From DASXAQ01 sp036406615 (lineage in GTDB: Bacteria; Actinomycetota; UBA4738): a stretch of 31,551 bases of DNA. Where the stretch lies: positions 1 to 31,551 of the forward strand of contig DASXAQ010000030.1 of the NCBI GenBank assembly GCA_036406615.1, given 5' to 3'. Position 1 is the stretch's first letter. Every line of letters starts with the position of its first letter. Under the pieces are notes generated by a model. It worked only from the letters and a program-made list of their open reading frames with translations, was not told the origin of the DNA and did not search any database. Shown here in pieces: positions 1 to 7,337 of the stretch. The position numbers were made by a program, and so were the translations under genes.

Positions 1-24
1 TCGCGCGCAGACCGGCCATCCGGA

Positions 25-453
25 TCAGGACAGGTGAACCTCGGCCCGGCCGTTCTTGATGGCCATCAGACGTTTGCCGTCTCGCTCGACCGCGGCCCAC
101 ACCGCCAACGTGGCCGTCCCCGCGTCGGTGTCGATCGCATCCACCGTCCCGCCGGCCACCAGCGTCTCCCCCATGTACACCACCTGGCGAAACTGCACCG
201 TGATCGAGCGAAGGGCCGCCGGGTCGCCGAGCCAGTCGGTCAGCGCCTTCACCAGGTGGGCCATGCTGAACATCCCGTGGGCGATGATGCCCGGGAATCC
301 CACGCTCTTCGCGAACGCCTCGTCCTGGTGCAGGGGGTTCTGATCGCCCGACGCGTCCGCGTACGCCCTCACGTCCTCGCGCGTCACGATCTTCTCGAGG
401 TTCGGGATCTCGTCGCCGACGCTCAGGTCCCCCAGACGGATGCGCGCGCCCAC
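25..453 (-). CDS. hadB: MaoC-family dehydratase, HadB-like
   Basis: A 142-residue single hot-dog-fold enzyme of the R-specific enoyl-CoA/enoyl-ACP hydratase (MaoC) type. It adds or removes water at a 3-hydroxyacyl thioester. The hydratase-2 signature is visible as ASGDQNPLH at residues 34-42, giving the expected catalytic pair Asp37 and His42, followed by GFPGIIAHG. The start is GTG with a G-rich ribosome-binding stretch inside the end of the upstream gene; only 4 bases separate the two, so they form an operon. In mycobacteria the equivalent pair (HadA/HadB) forms the FAS-II dehydratase heterodimer; that role here is inferred from the tRNA-Thr/tRNA-Met/rpmG/hadA/hadB order. In other actinobacteria the substrate is less certain. 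An ATG at bases 17-19 on this strand may begin a further gene cut by the window edge, but six codons are too few to name it. Confidence 0.85.
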   Translation of the reverse strand: MGARIRLGDLSVGDEIPNLEKIVTREDVRAYADASGDQNPLHQDEAFAKSVGFPGIIAHGMFSMAHLVKALTDWLGDPAALRSITVQFRQVVYMGETLVAGGTVDAIDTDAGTATLAVWAAVERDGKRLMAIKNGRAEVHLS

Positions 454-457
454 GCCG

Positions 458-907
458 TTACCCCCGGGCCGTCCCGCGCGACAGCAGCGTCGAGCGCGAC
501 ACGCACACGAGCTCGCCGGCCGCGTCGTGGATCTCGGCCTCGAGGATCAGGAACTCGTTCGGCCCCTTCGCGTAGACGTCGGCGATCCGCGGCACCGCGG
601 ACAGGACGTCGCCGACGACCAGCGGCCGTGCGAACTCGTACGCCTGCTCGCCGTGCACGACGCGGGAGTAGTCGAGGCCGAGCTCCGGATCCACGACCGC
701 CTGGCCGCTGGTCATGATCTGGAGCACCGTTGCGAAGGTGGGCGGCGCGACCTGATCGGCGTATCCGGCGGCGCGGGCGGCGTCCGCATCCAGGAAGATC
801 GGGTCGTCCTGCCCGGTCGCGAGCGCGAACTGCGTGACGCGGTCGCGCTGCAGGGTGAACGAGACCTCGCGGTAGCGCTTGCCCTTCAGCGACTGGTCCA
901 TCGGCAC
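458..907 (-). CDS. hadA: MaoC-like N-terminal (FAS1-like) dehydratase, HadA-like
   Basis: A hot-dog-fold protein of the HadA / FAS1-like dehydratase family, which pairs with the neighbouring HadB-like subunit. It opens with SLKGKRY and carries FALATGQDDPIFLD and AGYADQVAPPTFATVL, the usual family pattern. The true dehydratase residues sit in the partner; this subunit is expected to shape the acyl-binding tunnel. The start is uncertain: ATG at 916, GTG at 907 and ATG at 901 are in frame. GTG at 907 was chosen because it gives MPMDQSLKG, close to the family N-terminus, with GGGAG about 10 bases upstream. The reading frame stays open to 1048, but that part overlaps the divergent response regulator and is not conserved-looking. 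It ends 4 bases before the HadB-like gene. Confidence 0.8.
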   Translation of the reverse strand: MPMDQSLKGKRYREVSFTLQRDRVTQFALATGQDDPIFLDADAARAAGYADQVAPPTFATVLQIMTSGQAVVDPELGLDYSRVVHGEQAYEFARPLVVGDVLSAVPRIADVYAKGPNEFLILEAEIHDAAGELVCVSRSTLLSRGTARG

Positions 908-994
908 GGCGACCATGCTCCCAAGCGGCCGCGCGCGCCGCAAGCCGAACGGTGGACTTTCCCTTCCGATCGGTGCAGCATTGGGGCCGCAGCT

Positions 995-1672
995 GTGGCT
1001 CCCAGAGCGAGCGCCCCGCCAATCAGCGTCCTCGTCGTCGACGACCATCGGGCCGTCGCCGAGGCGATCCGTGACGCCCTCGCGGGCGACAAGGCCTTCG
1101 CGGCCACGGCCGCGTGGAGCGGCGAGGAGGCGCTCGGGATCGTCGAGCGGGACTGGCCGGACGTCGTCCTGATGGACGTCACGATGCCGGGCATGGGCGG
1201 ACTCGAGGCCACCCGGCGCATCTCGGAGCTGGCGCCCGGCGTGAAGGTCATCATGCTATCGGCGCACGACGACGACCTGGTCAGGGCCCGCGCGATCGAA
1301 GCCGGGGCGCTCGGCTACCTGTCGAAGATCAGCCCGATGGGCGACCTGGTCGAAGCGGTCCGGCGGGCGACGCGGGGAGATCCGCTGGTTCCGCAGGAGG
1401 AGGTCGACCGGCTCCACCGGCGGCTGCACCGCCGGCGGTCGCAGGATTCGACGGAGCGCCAGCGGGCCGAGCGACTCTCGCTGCGGGAGATCGAGATCCT
1501 GCAGCTGATGGCCGACGGCATTGCCCCGCCGGAGATCGCGGCGCGCCTGCACATCAGCCAGCACACCCTTCGAACGCACGTGCAGAACATCCTGACGAAG
1601 CTCGGCGTGCACTCGAAGGTGGATGCGATCGTCGTCGCGATCCGCCACGGGAAGGTGTCCGCGGCGACCTGA
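995..1672 (+). CDS. NarL/FixJ-family response regulator
   Basis: A 225-residue two-component response regulator. The receiver domain (about residues 10-125) has the acidic pair Asp16/Asp17, the phosphoacceptor Asp61 in VVLMDVTMPG, the switch Ser89 and the invariant Lys111. A LuxR-type helix-turn-helix follows at about 160-220 (LSLREIEILQLMADG and HISQHTLRTHVQNIL), so it is a DNA-binding transcription factor. The GTG start at 995 is the only reasonable in-frame start just ahead of the receiver; the frame is open further upstream but crosses the dehydratase gene. It lies between hadA and rpmG and points against both, so it looks inserted into a conserved block. No kinase is adjacent. The NarL-type kinase at 16633 is a possible partner by family match only. 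Confidence 0.86.
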   Translation: MAPRASAPPISVLVVDDHRAVAEAIRDALAGDKAFAATAAWSGEEALGIVERDWPDVVLMDVTMPGMGGLEATRRISELAPGVKVIMLSAHDDDLVRARAIEAGALGYLSKISPMGDLVEAVRRATRGDPLVPQEEVDRLHRRLHRRRSQDSTERQRAERLSLREIEILQLMADGIAPPEIAARLHISQHTLRTHVQNILTKLGVHSKVDAIVVAIRHGKVSAAT

Positions 1673-1684
1673 GGGACGGGTGGC

Positions 1685-1849
1685 TCAGCGCGTCTCGCGG
1701 TGCAGCGTGTGCCCCCGGCACCACCGGCAGTACTTGCGCATCTCGATGCGGTCGCGGTCGTTCAGACGGTTCTTCTGCGTCGTGTAGTTCCGGTGCCGGC
1801 ACTCGGTGCACGCCAGCGTGATCTTCGGTCGGTTCTCCGATTTCGCCAT
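1685..1849 (-). CDS. rpmG: 50S ribosomal protein L33
   Basis: A 54-residue ribosomal protein L33 of the large subunit. The translation begins MAKSENRPKITLACTECRHR and ends RGHTLHRETR. It is the zinc-binding form: the cysteine pairs are C14/C17 and C41/C44. A GGAGGA ribosome-binding site sits about 9 bases before the ATG. It is followed on the same strand by the HadA-like gene after the intervening divergent regulator, and preceded by tRNA-Met and tRNA-Thr. This is a common actinobacterial order. The stop codon lies 12 bases from the convergent response-regulator stop with no visible terminator between them. Confidence 0.96.
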   Translation of the reverse strand: MAKSENRPKITLACTECRHRNYTTQKNRLNDRDRIEMRKYCRWCRGHTLHRETR

Positions 1850-1904
1850 CTCGTCTCGTCCTCCGGGTGCGGCCGGCGGCTCGTGGCCGGCCCGGCATCG
1901 CGGC

Positions 1905-1979
1905 TGGTAGCGGCGGGTGGACTCGAACCACCGACACAGCGATTATGAGCCGCTTGCTCTACCTCTGAGCTACGCCGCC
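1905..1979 (-). tRNA. tRNA-Met (CAT), elongator type
   Basis: Full cloverleaf on the minus strand. The acceptor stem GGCGGCG pairs with CGCCGCT (one G-U), the T-arm has GTTCGAGTC, and the anticodon loop reads CTCATAA with anticodon CAT. The discriminator is A, and the CCA end is encoded at 1905-1907. The first acceptor pair is a G-U pair rather than the unpaired C-A of initiator tRNA, so this is an elongator. It lies between tRNA-Thr and rpmG on the same strand. Confidence 0.94.
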
Positions 1980-2025
1980 GTGGCCCACCAGTGTAGCGAA
2001 CGGGCGCGCGCGGACGGCCACACCG

Positions 2026-2098
2026 AGCTGGAGGCGGGAATCGAACCCGCGACCCCGGACTTACCATGCCCGTGCTCTGCCGACTGAGCTACTCCAGC
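2026..2098 (-). tRNA. tRNA-Thr (GGT)
   Basis: A 73-base tRNA on the minus strand. The acceptor stem GCTGGAG pairs perfectly with CTCCAGC, the T-arm has GGTTCGATTCC, and the anticodon loop ATGGTAA gives anticodon GGT. CCA is not encoded. It forms a likely co-transcribed pair with tRNA-Met and rpmG. A TAGACT box at 2149-2154 (minus) could be its -10 element, but no matching -35 is visible. Confidence 0.95.
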
Positions 2099-2194
2099 GG
2101 GACGCCGTTCGCGGAGGCCCATCTCGCCGCGACCTCGGATCCGGGCTGAGTCTAGCGCACGGGTGCGGGCGCGCCGCTGCGCTGCGGACGACGG

Positions 2195-4714
2195 TCAGGC
2201 GCCGGCCGCGTCGATCAGCGTTTGCAGCCAGGGCTCGGTCGTCCCGTCCTGCTTGAGCACGCCGTACCGGCCGGTGAGCGCCATGGCGGTCCACGAGATG
2301 TCCAGAGAGTTGGCGGCTCCGGTCATCGTGGCGAACAGCGTGATGATGTTCGGCTCGTCCTCGCCGCGCCCGCCGAGCTCGCCGATGAACACGGGGATCC
2401 CCGTATTCTTCAGCGAGTTGATGATCGTGAGCATGTAGCGCTCCTGACCGTACGTCGTCCCCATGTACGGCGGAGTGTCGACGTCGATCGTGAAGTCGTT
2501 CACTTCGGACATCTGCTCGCCGTACGTCGGGCTCGCCGGGTTCATGTTCAAGCCGTCCCCCCACCGTCCGCCGAAGTAGTCGTGCAGGTCGAACGCGACG
2601 TTGCCGAGCGTCTTGTACCCGTTGAAGTTCGCGTTCGGCGCCCCGGCCCCGGCGCCGCCCCGTGTCGTGAAGAAGATGACTCGCGGCGGATCGGATTCCC
2701 GGATCGCCTGGCAGAGGGCCAGCTCGACCTTCATGATCATCGCCGTCGTCTCGGAGTCGCTCGGGTACGTGCCCTGCGCGGGCTCGTTCAGCGCCTCGTA
2801 ACCGAGGATCCCGGGCGTGTCCGCGAGATGCTTCGCGAGCCACGAGAGGAAGTCCATCGTGAACTGCTGGCGCAGCGGATCCGTCCAGTAGTCGGTCGCG
2901 GCCTGCACCGGGTCCGTGTACGTGATCTGGTGCGAGTTGTACGGCGCGTCGTACGTCCAGTCCGGCCAGCCGTTGCCCATGCACGGCGGCCCGCAGTAGT
3001 CCTCGATCAGGACGTACTCGCCGTGGTTGTACGCCAGGGCGATCTCGTTCTTGAGCCGGTTGAGCTTGCCCATGTTCCAGGTGTGCTTCCACGTGGTGCC
3101 CTGCAGGACGGGCGGGTTCGGCTCCATGTCCGACCAGTGGACGAAGAACCGCACCACGTTCATGTTCCAGGACTCCATGTCCGCATAGTCGGCATCGGGG
3201 ATGTCGGTCTTGCCGAGCGGCGAGACGTCGAGCCCCCGAAGCGCCACGGGCTGCGAGTTCAGCTCGAACTGCCCGTCGGCGACCGTGATCTGGCCGGTGG
3301 CGGGGATGGGCGTTTGCCCCTGGCGCAGCGGCGAGTGCGCGGGTGGCGCCGGGGCCGATGCCACGGCCGGCGCGCCGGCGCCCGCTCCATCGTGCCCTCC
3401 GGGCACGTTCGGCTGCGACCGAGGACCGTCCTGCGAACCGGTGACGGTGAACGTGGTGCTGACGCTCACGCGGATATCGGTGTTCGACACGACGAAGGTC
3501 TTCGGCCCGGGAGCGGATCCGGGCACCGTGACCGACGTCGAGATGTTGCCGTCGGCGTCCGCGGTCACGGTTTCCAGCAGCCGCTTCATGAAGACCACGT
3601 GCACGCTTCCCCCCTCGGGCCACCCCGGCCCGGACGTGACGCTCACGACCGTGCCGACCGGACCGGATCTCGGCGACAGCTTCAGCGGCGGCGCAACCAG
3701 GATCCACGAGTCGGACAGCCCCTCGGCGCCGTTCTTCGTCTCGCCGCCGAAGACCATGAACGCATCGGCGCCGGTGTCCCAGACGATCTGCGCATCGAGC
3801 CGGGCCTGCGGCCTGGGACGGGGGTTGACCGTCACGGTGGACCACTGGCTGTCCGCGAGGATGTTGGTCGTCGTCGTGGCGGAACCCGGTCCCAGGCCGC
3901 CGAACATCACGTCGCCCTCGAGCTGCGGATCGTAGACGAGCTTCACGCGCTCGCGGTCCGCGACGCCGTCGGGCATGGTCGGGCCCGGAGACCAGCTGGT
4001 GCCGTCGAACAGCCACACGTCCGCTCCGCCGTCGCCCCCGGCGACCACGACGGCGGCGAGGGTCGGGTCGTACGTCATGCCGAAGTTCACCCGGGCGCCC
4101 ATCCCGTTCGGCGCGGCCGGCCCCTGCGTCCACGAGGACCCGTCGAACAGCCACGTGTCGTCGTAGCCGTCGAGCCCGGACCCGCCGAACATCACGATCT
4201 TGCCGATGTCCGGGTCGAATGCCATCTCGGCGCCGGTGCGGCCCTCCAACGCCGCCGGGGCTGCCGGCCCCGGCGTCCACGAGGTCCCGTCGAACAACCA
4301 TGTGTCGTCGTACGGCGGCCACGACGGGCCGGCGCCACCGAACAGCACGATCTTGTCGATGTCGGGGTCGTACGCCATCGCGGCACCGCTGCGCGGCGTC
4401 AGCCCCGCCGGGGCCGCGGGCCCCTTCGTCCACTGCTGCGTCGCGTCCGAGTACACCCATGTGTCGTTCCACCACGACTGGCCGAGCGAGATCGGCCCGC
4501 CGCCGAACAGGATCACCTCGCCGAGGGTTGGGAACGCGCTGGAGGCCGAGTCCCACCGTGGCGTGAACGATGGAGGCAGCGAGGTCGTCTCGGTCCACGC
4601 CTGCGGGTTGTTGTCCGCGACCGCCGCGGACGCCTGGATCACGACGAGCACCGTCGCGAGCGCACATGCGCGGATCGCGAACCGCACCATCGCCGGCGCA
4701 CTCGACTCCGACAT
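2195..4714 (-). CDS. Exported Kelch-propeller / GH5-type glycoside hydrolase fusion
   Basis: An 839-residue exported protein. A Sec signal peptide covers about residues 9-33, ending near ASAAVAD. Residues about 50-340 hold Kelch-like blades with repeated YDPDIDKIVLFGG and DDTWLFDG patterns, a galactose-oxidase-central-domain type propeller. Residues about 343-425 form an IPT/Ig-like domain (PRSGPVGTVVSV) and 425-470 an Ala/Pro/Gly-rich linker. Residues about 475-835 form a TIM-barrel of the GH5/cellulase type: acid/base Glu644 in EALNEPAQG, His711-x-Tyr713, and nucleophile Glu779 in VFIGELGG. It should hydrolyse a beta-linked glycan or glycolipid; the substrate cannot be told. ATG at 4690 is an alternative start just before the signal peptide. 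It is separated by 293 bases from the upstream hydrolase gene, so it may have its own promoter. Confidence 0.86.
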   Translation of the reverse strand: MSESSAPAMVRFAIRACALATVLVVIQASAAVADNNPQAWTETTSLPPSFTPRWDSASSAFPTLGEVILFGGGPISLGQSWWNDTWVYSDATQQWTKGPAAPAGLTPRSGAAMAYDPDIDKIVLFGGAGPSWPPYDDTWLFDGTSWTPGPAAPAALEGRTGAEMAFDPDIGKIVMFGGSGLDGYDDTWLFDGSSWTQGPAAPNGMGARVNFGMTYDPTLAAVVVAGGDGGADVWLFDGTSWSPGPTMPDGVADRERVKLVYDPQLEGDVMFGGLGPGSATTTTNILADSQWSTVTVNPRPRPQARLDAQIVWDTGADAFMVFGGETKNGAEGLSDSWILVAPPLKLSPRSGPVGTVVSVTSGPGWPEGGSVHVVFMKRLLETVTADADGNISTSVTVPGSAPGPKTFVVSNTDIRVSVSTTFTVTGSQDGPRSQPNVPGGHDGAGAGAPAVASAPAPPAHSPLRQGQTPIPATGQITVADGQFELNSQPVALRGLDVSPLGKTDIPDADYADMESWNMNVVRFFVHWSDMEPNPPVLQGTTWKHTWNMGKLNRLKNEIALAYNHGEYVLIEDYCGPPCMGNGWPDWTYDAPYNSHQITYTDPVQAATDYWTDPLRQQFTMDFLSWLAKHLADTPGILGYEALNEPAQGTYPSDSETTAMIMKVELALCQAIRESDPPRVIFFTTRGGAGAGAPNANFNGYKTLGNVAFDLHDYFGGRWGDGLNMNPASPTYGEQMSEVNDFTIDVDTPPYMGTTYGQERYMLTIINSLKNTGIPVFIGELGGRGEDEPNIITLFATMTGAANSLDISWTAMALTGRYGVLKQDGTTEPWLQTLIDAAGA

Positions 4715-4876
4715 GCCCGCGAGTATCGGTGCAAAAGGGGGGGTTCACTCAAGCCCTTGCGGCCGAAATGGGGCAAAGCAATTCAGTGCCGAGTCGCAGG
4801 GTACTCCGGTTGGGCCATGGGGGGATACCCGATCGGGCACTTGACAGGCGTGCATCACCGCGTCGGCGAGCTGACG

Positions 4877-4893
4877 TGTTCGCTCAGCGAACA
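4877..4893. promoter_or_regulatory. 17-base perfect palindrome, possible operator
   Basis: TGTTCGCTCAGCGAACA has 8-base arms around one central base. It lies in the 293-base gap upstream of the Kelch/GH5 gene, just past the hairpin that follows the hydrolase gene. Its shape suits a dimeric regulator site, but it could equally form a small RNA hairpin. No regulator gene is nearby and I do not recognise the family. I could not find a convincing -35/-10 pair in the rest of this gap. Confidence 0.3.
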
Positions 4894-4913
4894 GTGGCAT
4901 GTCGCGAACGGGG

Positions 4914-4937
4914 CGCCTTCGTCACGCGACGAAGGCG
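4914..4937 (-). terminator. Hairpin after the hydrolase gene
   Basis: CGCCTTCGTC and GACGAAGGCG form a 10-base-pair stem with a 4-base loop, about 70 bases beyond the stop of the alpha/beta hydrolase gene. There is no T-run on either side, so it is a weak or Rho-assisted terminator, or an RNA-stabilising hairpin. Its place at the end of the four closely spaced exported-protein genes supports a transcript end here. Confidence 0.45.
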
Positions 4938-5007
4938 GCCCGCTCACTCCACATGCCGGATGCCGCGCACCCTTGGCACGCGCAAACACACTGTGGTGCA
5001 GTGATTT

Positions 5008-7290
5008 TCAGGTCACGTTGATCGAGATCACGGGCGAGTATCGGATCGCGCCGTTGCCGCTTGCGCTTCGCATCCTCGCCTTGAACGAATACGTTCCCGT
5101 CGGATCTCCGATTGCCGGCGTGAACATGGCGTTCGGATCGGTCACGCCCGTCAGCCAGTTCGTCCACTGACCCCCGGGCTTGCGGATCTGCACGTCGTAG
5201 ACGAGGCCGCTGGGGGCGGACTGCGTGGCCCAGGTGATCAGGTAGTCGCTCGTGAGCGCCCCCTGCGGCGGCGACGCGGTCATCCCCACCTGAACCGTCT
5301 GGGTGTCGAACGTGATGTCGTCTTCGATCGTGTAGCCGCCGGCAGCCGTGAAGGCGTACGCGAAGGTCCCGCTCGGGTCCAGGATCGTGGAGTCGAACAG
5401 GGGCGCCGGGAAGTCGTCGGACTCGGTGGCCGTGTGCCCCCACGTGTCCACGCCCGTGCCCGGGCCCGGCCCGGGCCCCTGTGGCAGCAGGTACCACTGC
5501 ACGGACTGCCCCAGGCCGACCTTCAGGGTCTTTGGCGCGTAGGTCGTGTCCGCGATCGCCGCGTACACGAACCCCGGAGCCTTGGTGACCTTGGTCGACG
5601 TGGTCGCCGAGTTGTCGGACGGGTTCGTCTCCACGGCATTGGATGTCACCGACGCGTTGTTGACGATCGTGCCGAAGACCGCCGGGGTGACCACGATGGT
5701 CGCGGACGCCATCTGGCCCTTGGCCAGCGTGCCGAACTGGCAGAGCAGCGTCGCGGTGCCGGAGCACGTCCCCTGGGAAGGGGTGACCGAGGTCAGCGGA
5801 ACGCCGGGCGGCAGCGTGTCGGTCAGGTTCACCGTGTCCACACTCGACTGTCCCTTGTTCCTGACCGAGACCGTGTACGTCAGGTTCGAGTTCGCCACCA
5901 TCGTCGGCGCGCTCGGCACCGTCTTCAGCGTCAGGTTCGTGGTCACCTGGGCCACGGCGGATCGGTCCAGCTCGACCGAGTCGTCGCTGCCCACGGGGTC
6001 GACCGAGGGTCCTTTCGCCAGCGAGACCGTCGCGGTGTTTGGGTAGAAGCCCACCGCCGACGGCGTGGCCTGGATCGTCACGGTCTCTGGCGTCTGCGGA
6101 GGCAGGTCCCCGAACGTGCACGTGACCGTGGTCGCGCCCGAACAGGTGCCCTGGGTCGTGGTGGCCGACGTCAGCGTCATGCCGGCCGGCAGCGGATCGG
6201 TGAGCGTCGCGCCGGTGGCGAAGTTCGGTCCGTTGTTCACGACAGTCAGCGTGTAGGTGAGCGGCGTCCCGAGCGACACGTTGTCGGCCGGCGTCGTGGT
6301 GCCGGTGACGCTGAGATCCGCCGTCGGGTTCGGCATCAGGTACGTGTTCTCGTAGTTCACGGCCTCGTCCATCTCGGTGATGCAGCACCCCGCGACGATG
6401 ACCGGCTCGGCGTTGCTCCCGTGCGCGTTGCCGGGCACGATGCGAAGGTAGGACGGCACGCCGAAGCCGAGCAGCTTGGCGGCCATGTCCTCGGCCGGGG
6501 GCGTCGGGATGATCTCGTACTTTCCGTTGGCCATGTACGTGGGCGGCACCGCCGCAGTCGCCTGGTCGTCGGAGGACGCCTGGTGCCACTGTGCGTCGCA
6601 GGCCTGGTTGCCCTGGCCGTACGTGCACTGCATCCACGTGATGTCGCGCGCGCCGGTCGATTCGGCCTTCGGGCTCTCGGTGTAGTTGTACAGCTGGACC
6701 TGCGCCGAGATCTCGGCGGCGGCCTGAGGCAGCGCGGTGAGCCCGTACGTGGCCGGCGCGGTCTCCAGCAGCGTCACCAGCGTCGCCCCGCCGCTGGTCC
6801 CGAACAGGCCGAGGTCGTCCGGGTTGCCCTGGTAGGTGGCGACCTGAGCCGGGTCGCGGACCCAGTTGAGGAACGCCGCCACGTCGTTGGGCTGGTACGG
6901 GTAGTAGAAGCCGCAGAGGCCCGGATCGATGTGCGGCGGAGGGTTGCGCGGGCTGCAGGTCAGCCGGTAGTCGGGCGCGAACGCCAGGTATCCCTGGTCG
7001 GCGAACGTTTCGGCCTCGAAGTCCGACGTGGACTTGTCCGAGGTCTCCCACGCGCCGTGCACGGCAACGACCGTCGGGTAGCCCCCCGGCGGCGGCGGCG
7101 TGTTCGGGACGAAGACGTCGACCTTGAGCGTGTCCGTCCCACCCTGCACGGGCGTGAACGTCATCCAGGGAACGTTCTGGATCTCCGTGAAGTCGGCGGG
7201 CGCGGCGTGCGCGGGCGCCGAAGGAATCAAGGCAAGCAGCACTACCCCCGCCGCAACGGCGAGCAGCACGCGTGAACGCAGGTATGACAC
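5008..7290 (-). CDS. Exported alpha/beta hydrolase with DUF11, cupredoxin-like and Fn3 modules
   Basis: A 760-residue exported protein. The GTG start at 7290 has an ideal AGGAGGT site and leads straight into a signal peptide (about 1-31, ending APAHAA). Residues about 45-310 form an alpha/beta hydrolase: VVAVHGAW is the oxyanion-hole strand, GTSGG places the nucleophile at Ser166, and GNAHGS offers His290. Two DUF11 (Ig-like) repeats follow at about 324-423 and 451-550. Residues about 571-668 resemble a cupredoxin fold (YAPKTLKVGLGQSVQW and DTWGHTATE), but the C-terminal Cys-His-Met copper ligands are absent. A fibronectin-III-like domain ends the protein. Substrate unknown; an esterase or lipase acting at the cell surface is plausible. 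It follows the phosphoesterase gene by 47 bases. Confidence 0.86.
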   Translation of the reverse strand: MSYLRSRVLLAVAAGVVLLALIPSAPAHAAPADFTEIQNVPWMTFTPVQGGTDTLKVDVFVPNTPPPPGGYPTVVAVHGAWETSDKSTSDFEAETFADQGYLAFAPDYRLTCSPRNPPPHIDPGLCGFYYPYQPNDVAAFLNWVRDPAQVATYQGNPDDLGLFGTSGGATLVTLLETAPATYGLTALPQAAAEISAQVQLYNYTESPKAESTGARDITWMQCTYGQGNQACDAQWHQASSDDQATAAVPPTYMANGKYEIIPTPPAEDMAAKLLGFGVPSYLRIVPGNAHGSNAEPVIVAGCCITEMDEAVNYENTYLMPNPTADLSVTGTTTPADNVSLGTPLTYTLTVVNNGPNFATGATLTDPLPAGMTLTSATTTQGTCSGATTVTCTFGDLPPQTPETVTIQATPSAVGFYPNTATVSLAKGPSVDPVGSDDSVELDRSAVAQVTTNLTLKTVPSAPTMVANSNLTYTVSVRNKGQSSVDTVNLTDTLPPGVPLTSVTPSQGTCSGTATLLCQFGTLAKGQMASATIVVTPAVFGTIVNNASVTSNAVETNPSDNSATTSTKVTKAPGFVYAAIADTTYAPKTLKVGLGQSVQWYLLPQGPGPGPGTGVDTWGHTATESDDFPAPLFDSTILDPSGTFAYAFTAAGGYTIEDDITFDTQTVQVGMTASPPQGALTSDYLITWATQSAPSGLVYDVQIRKPGGQWTNWLTGVTDPNAMFTPAIGDPTGTYSFKARMRSASGNGAIRYSPVISINVT

Positions 7291-7337
7291 GACAACCTCC
7301 TGAGATCGGGCGGGCTGTGGACCGATACCGTTCATGA

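Noticed and set aside
1..24. A gene starting at ATG 19-17 on the minus strand after hadB (murB would fit other actinobacteria)
   Set aside because: Only six codons are in the window; no identity can be supported.
2222..5170. Very long plus-strand open frame opposite the Kelch/GH5 and hydrolase genes
   Set aside because: GC-rich shadow frame: Arg/Val/His-rich, no domain, and the minus-strand proteins match known families throughout.
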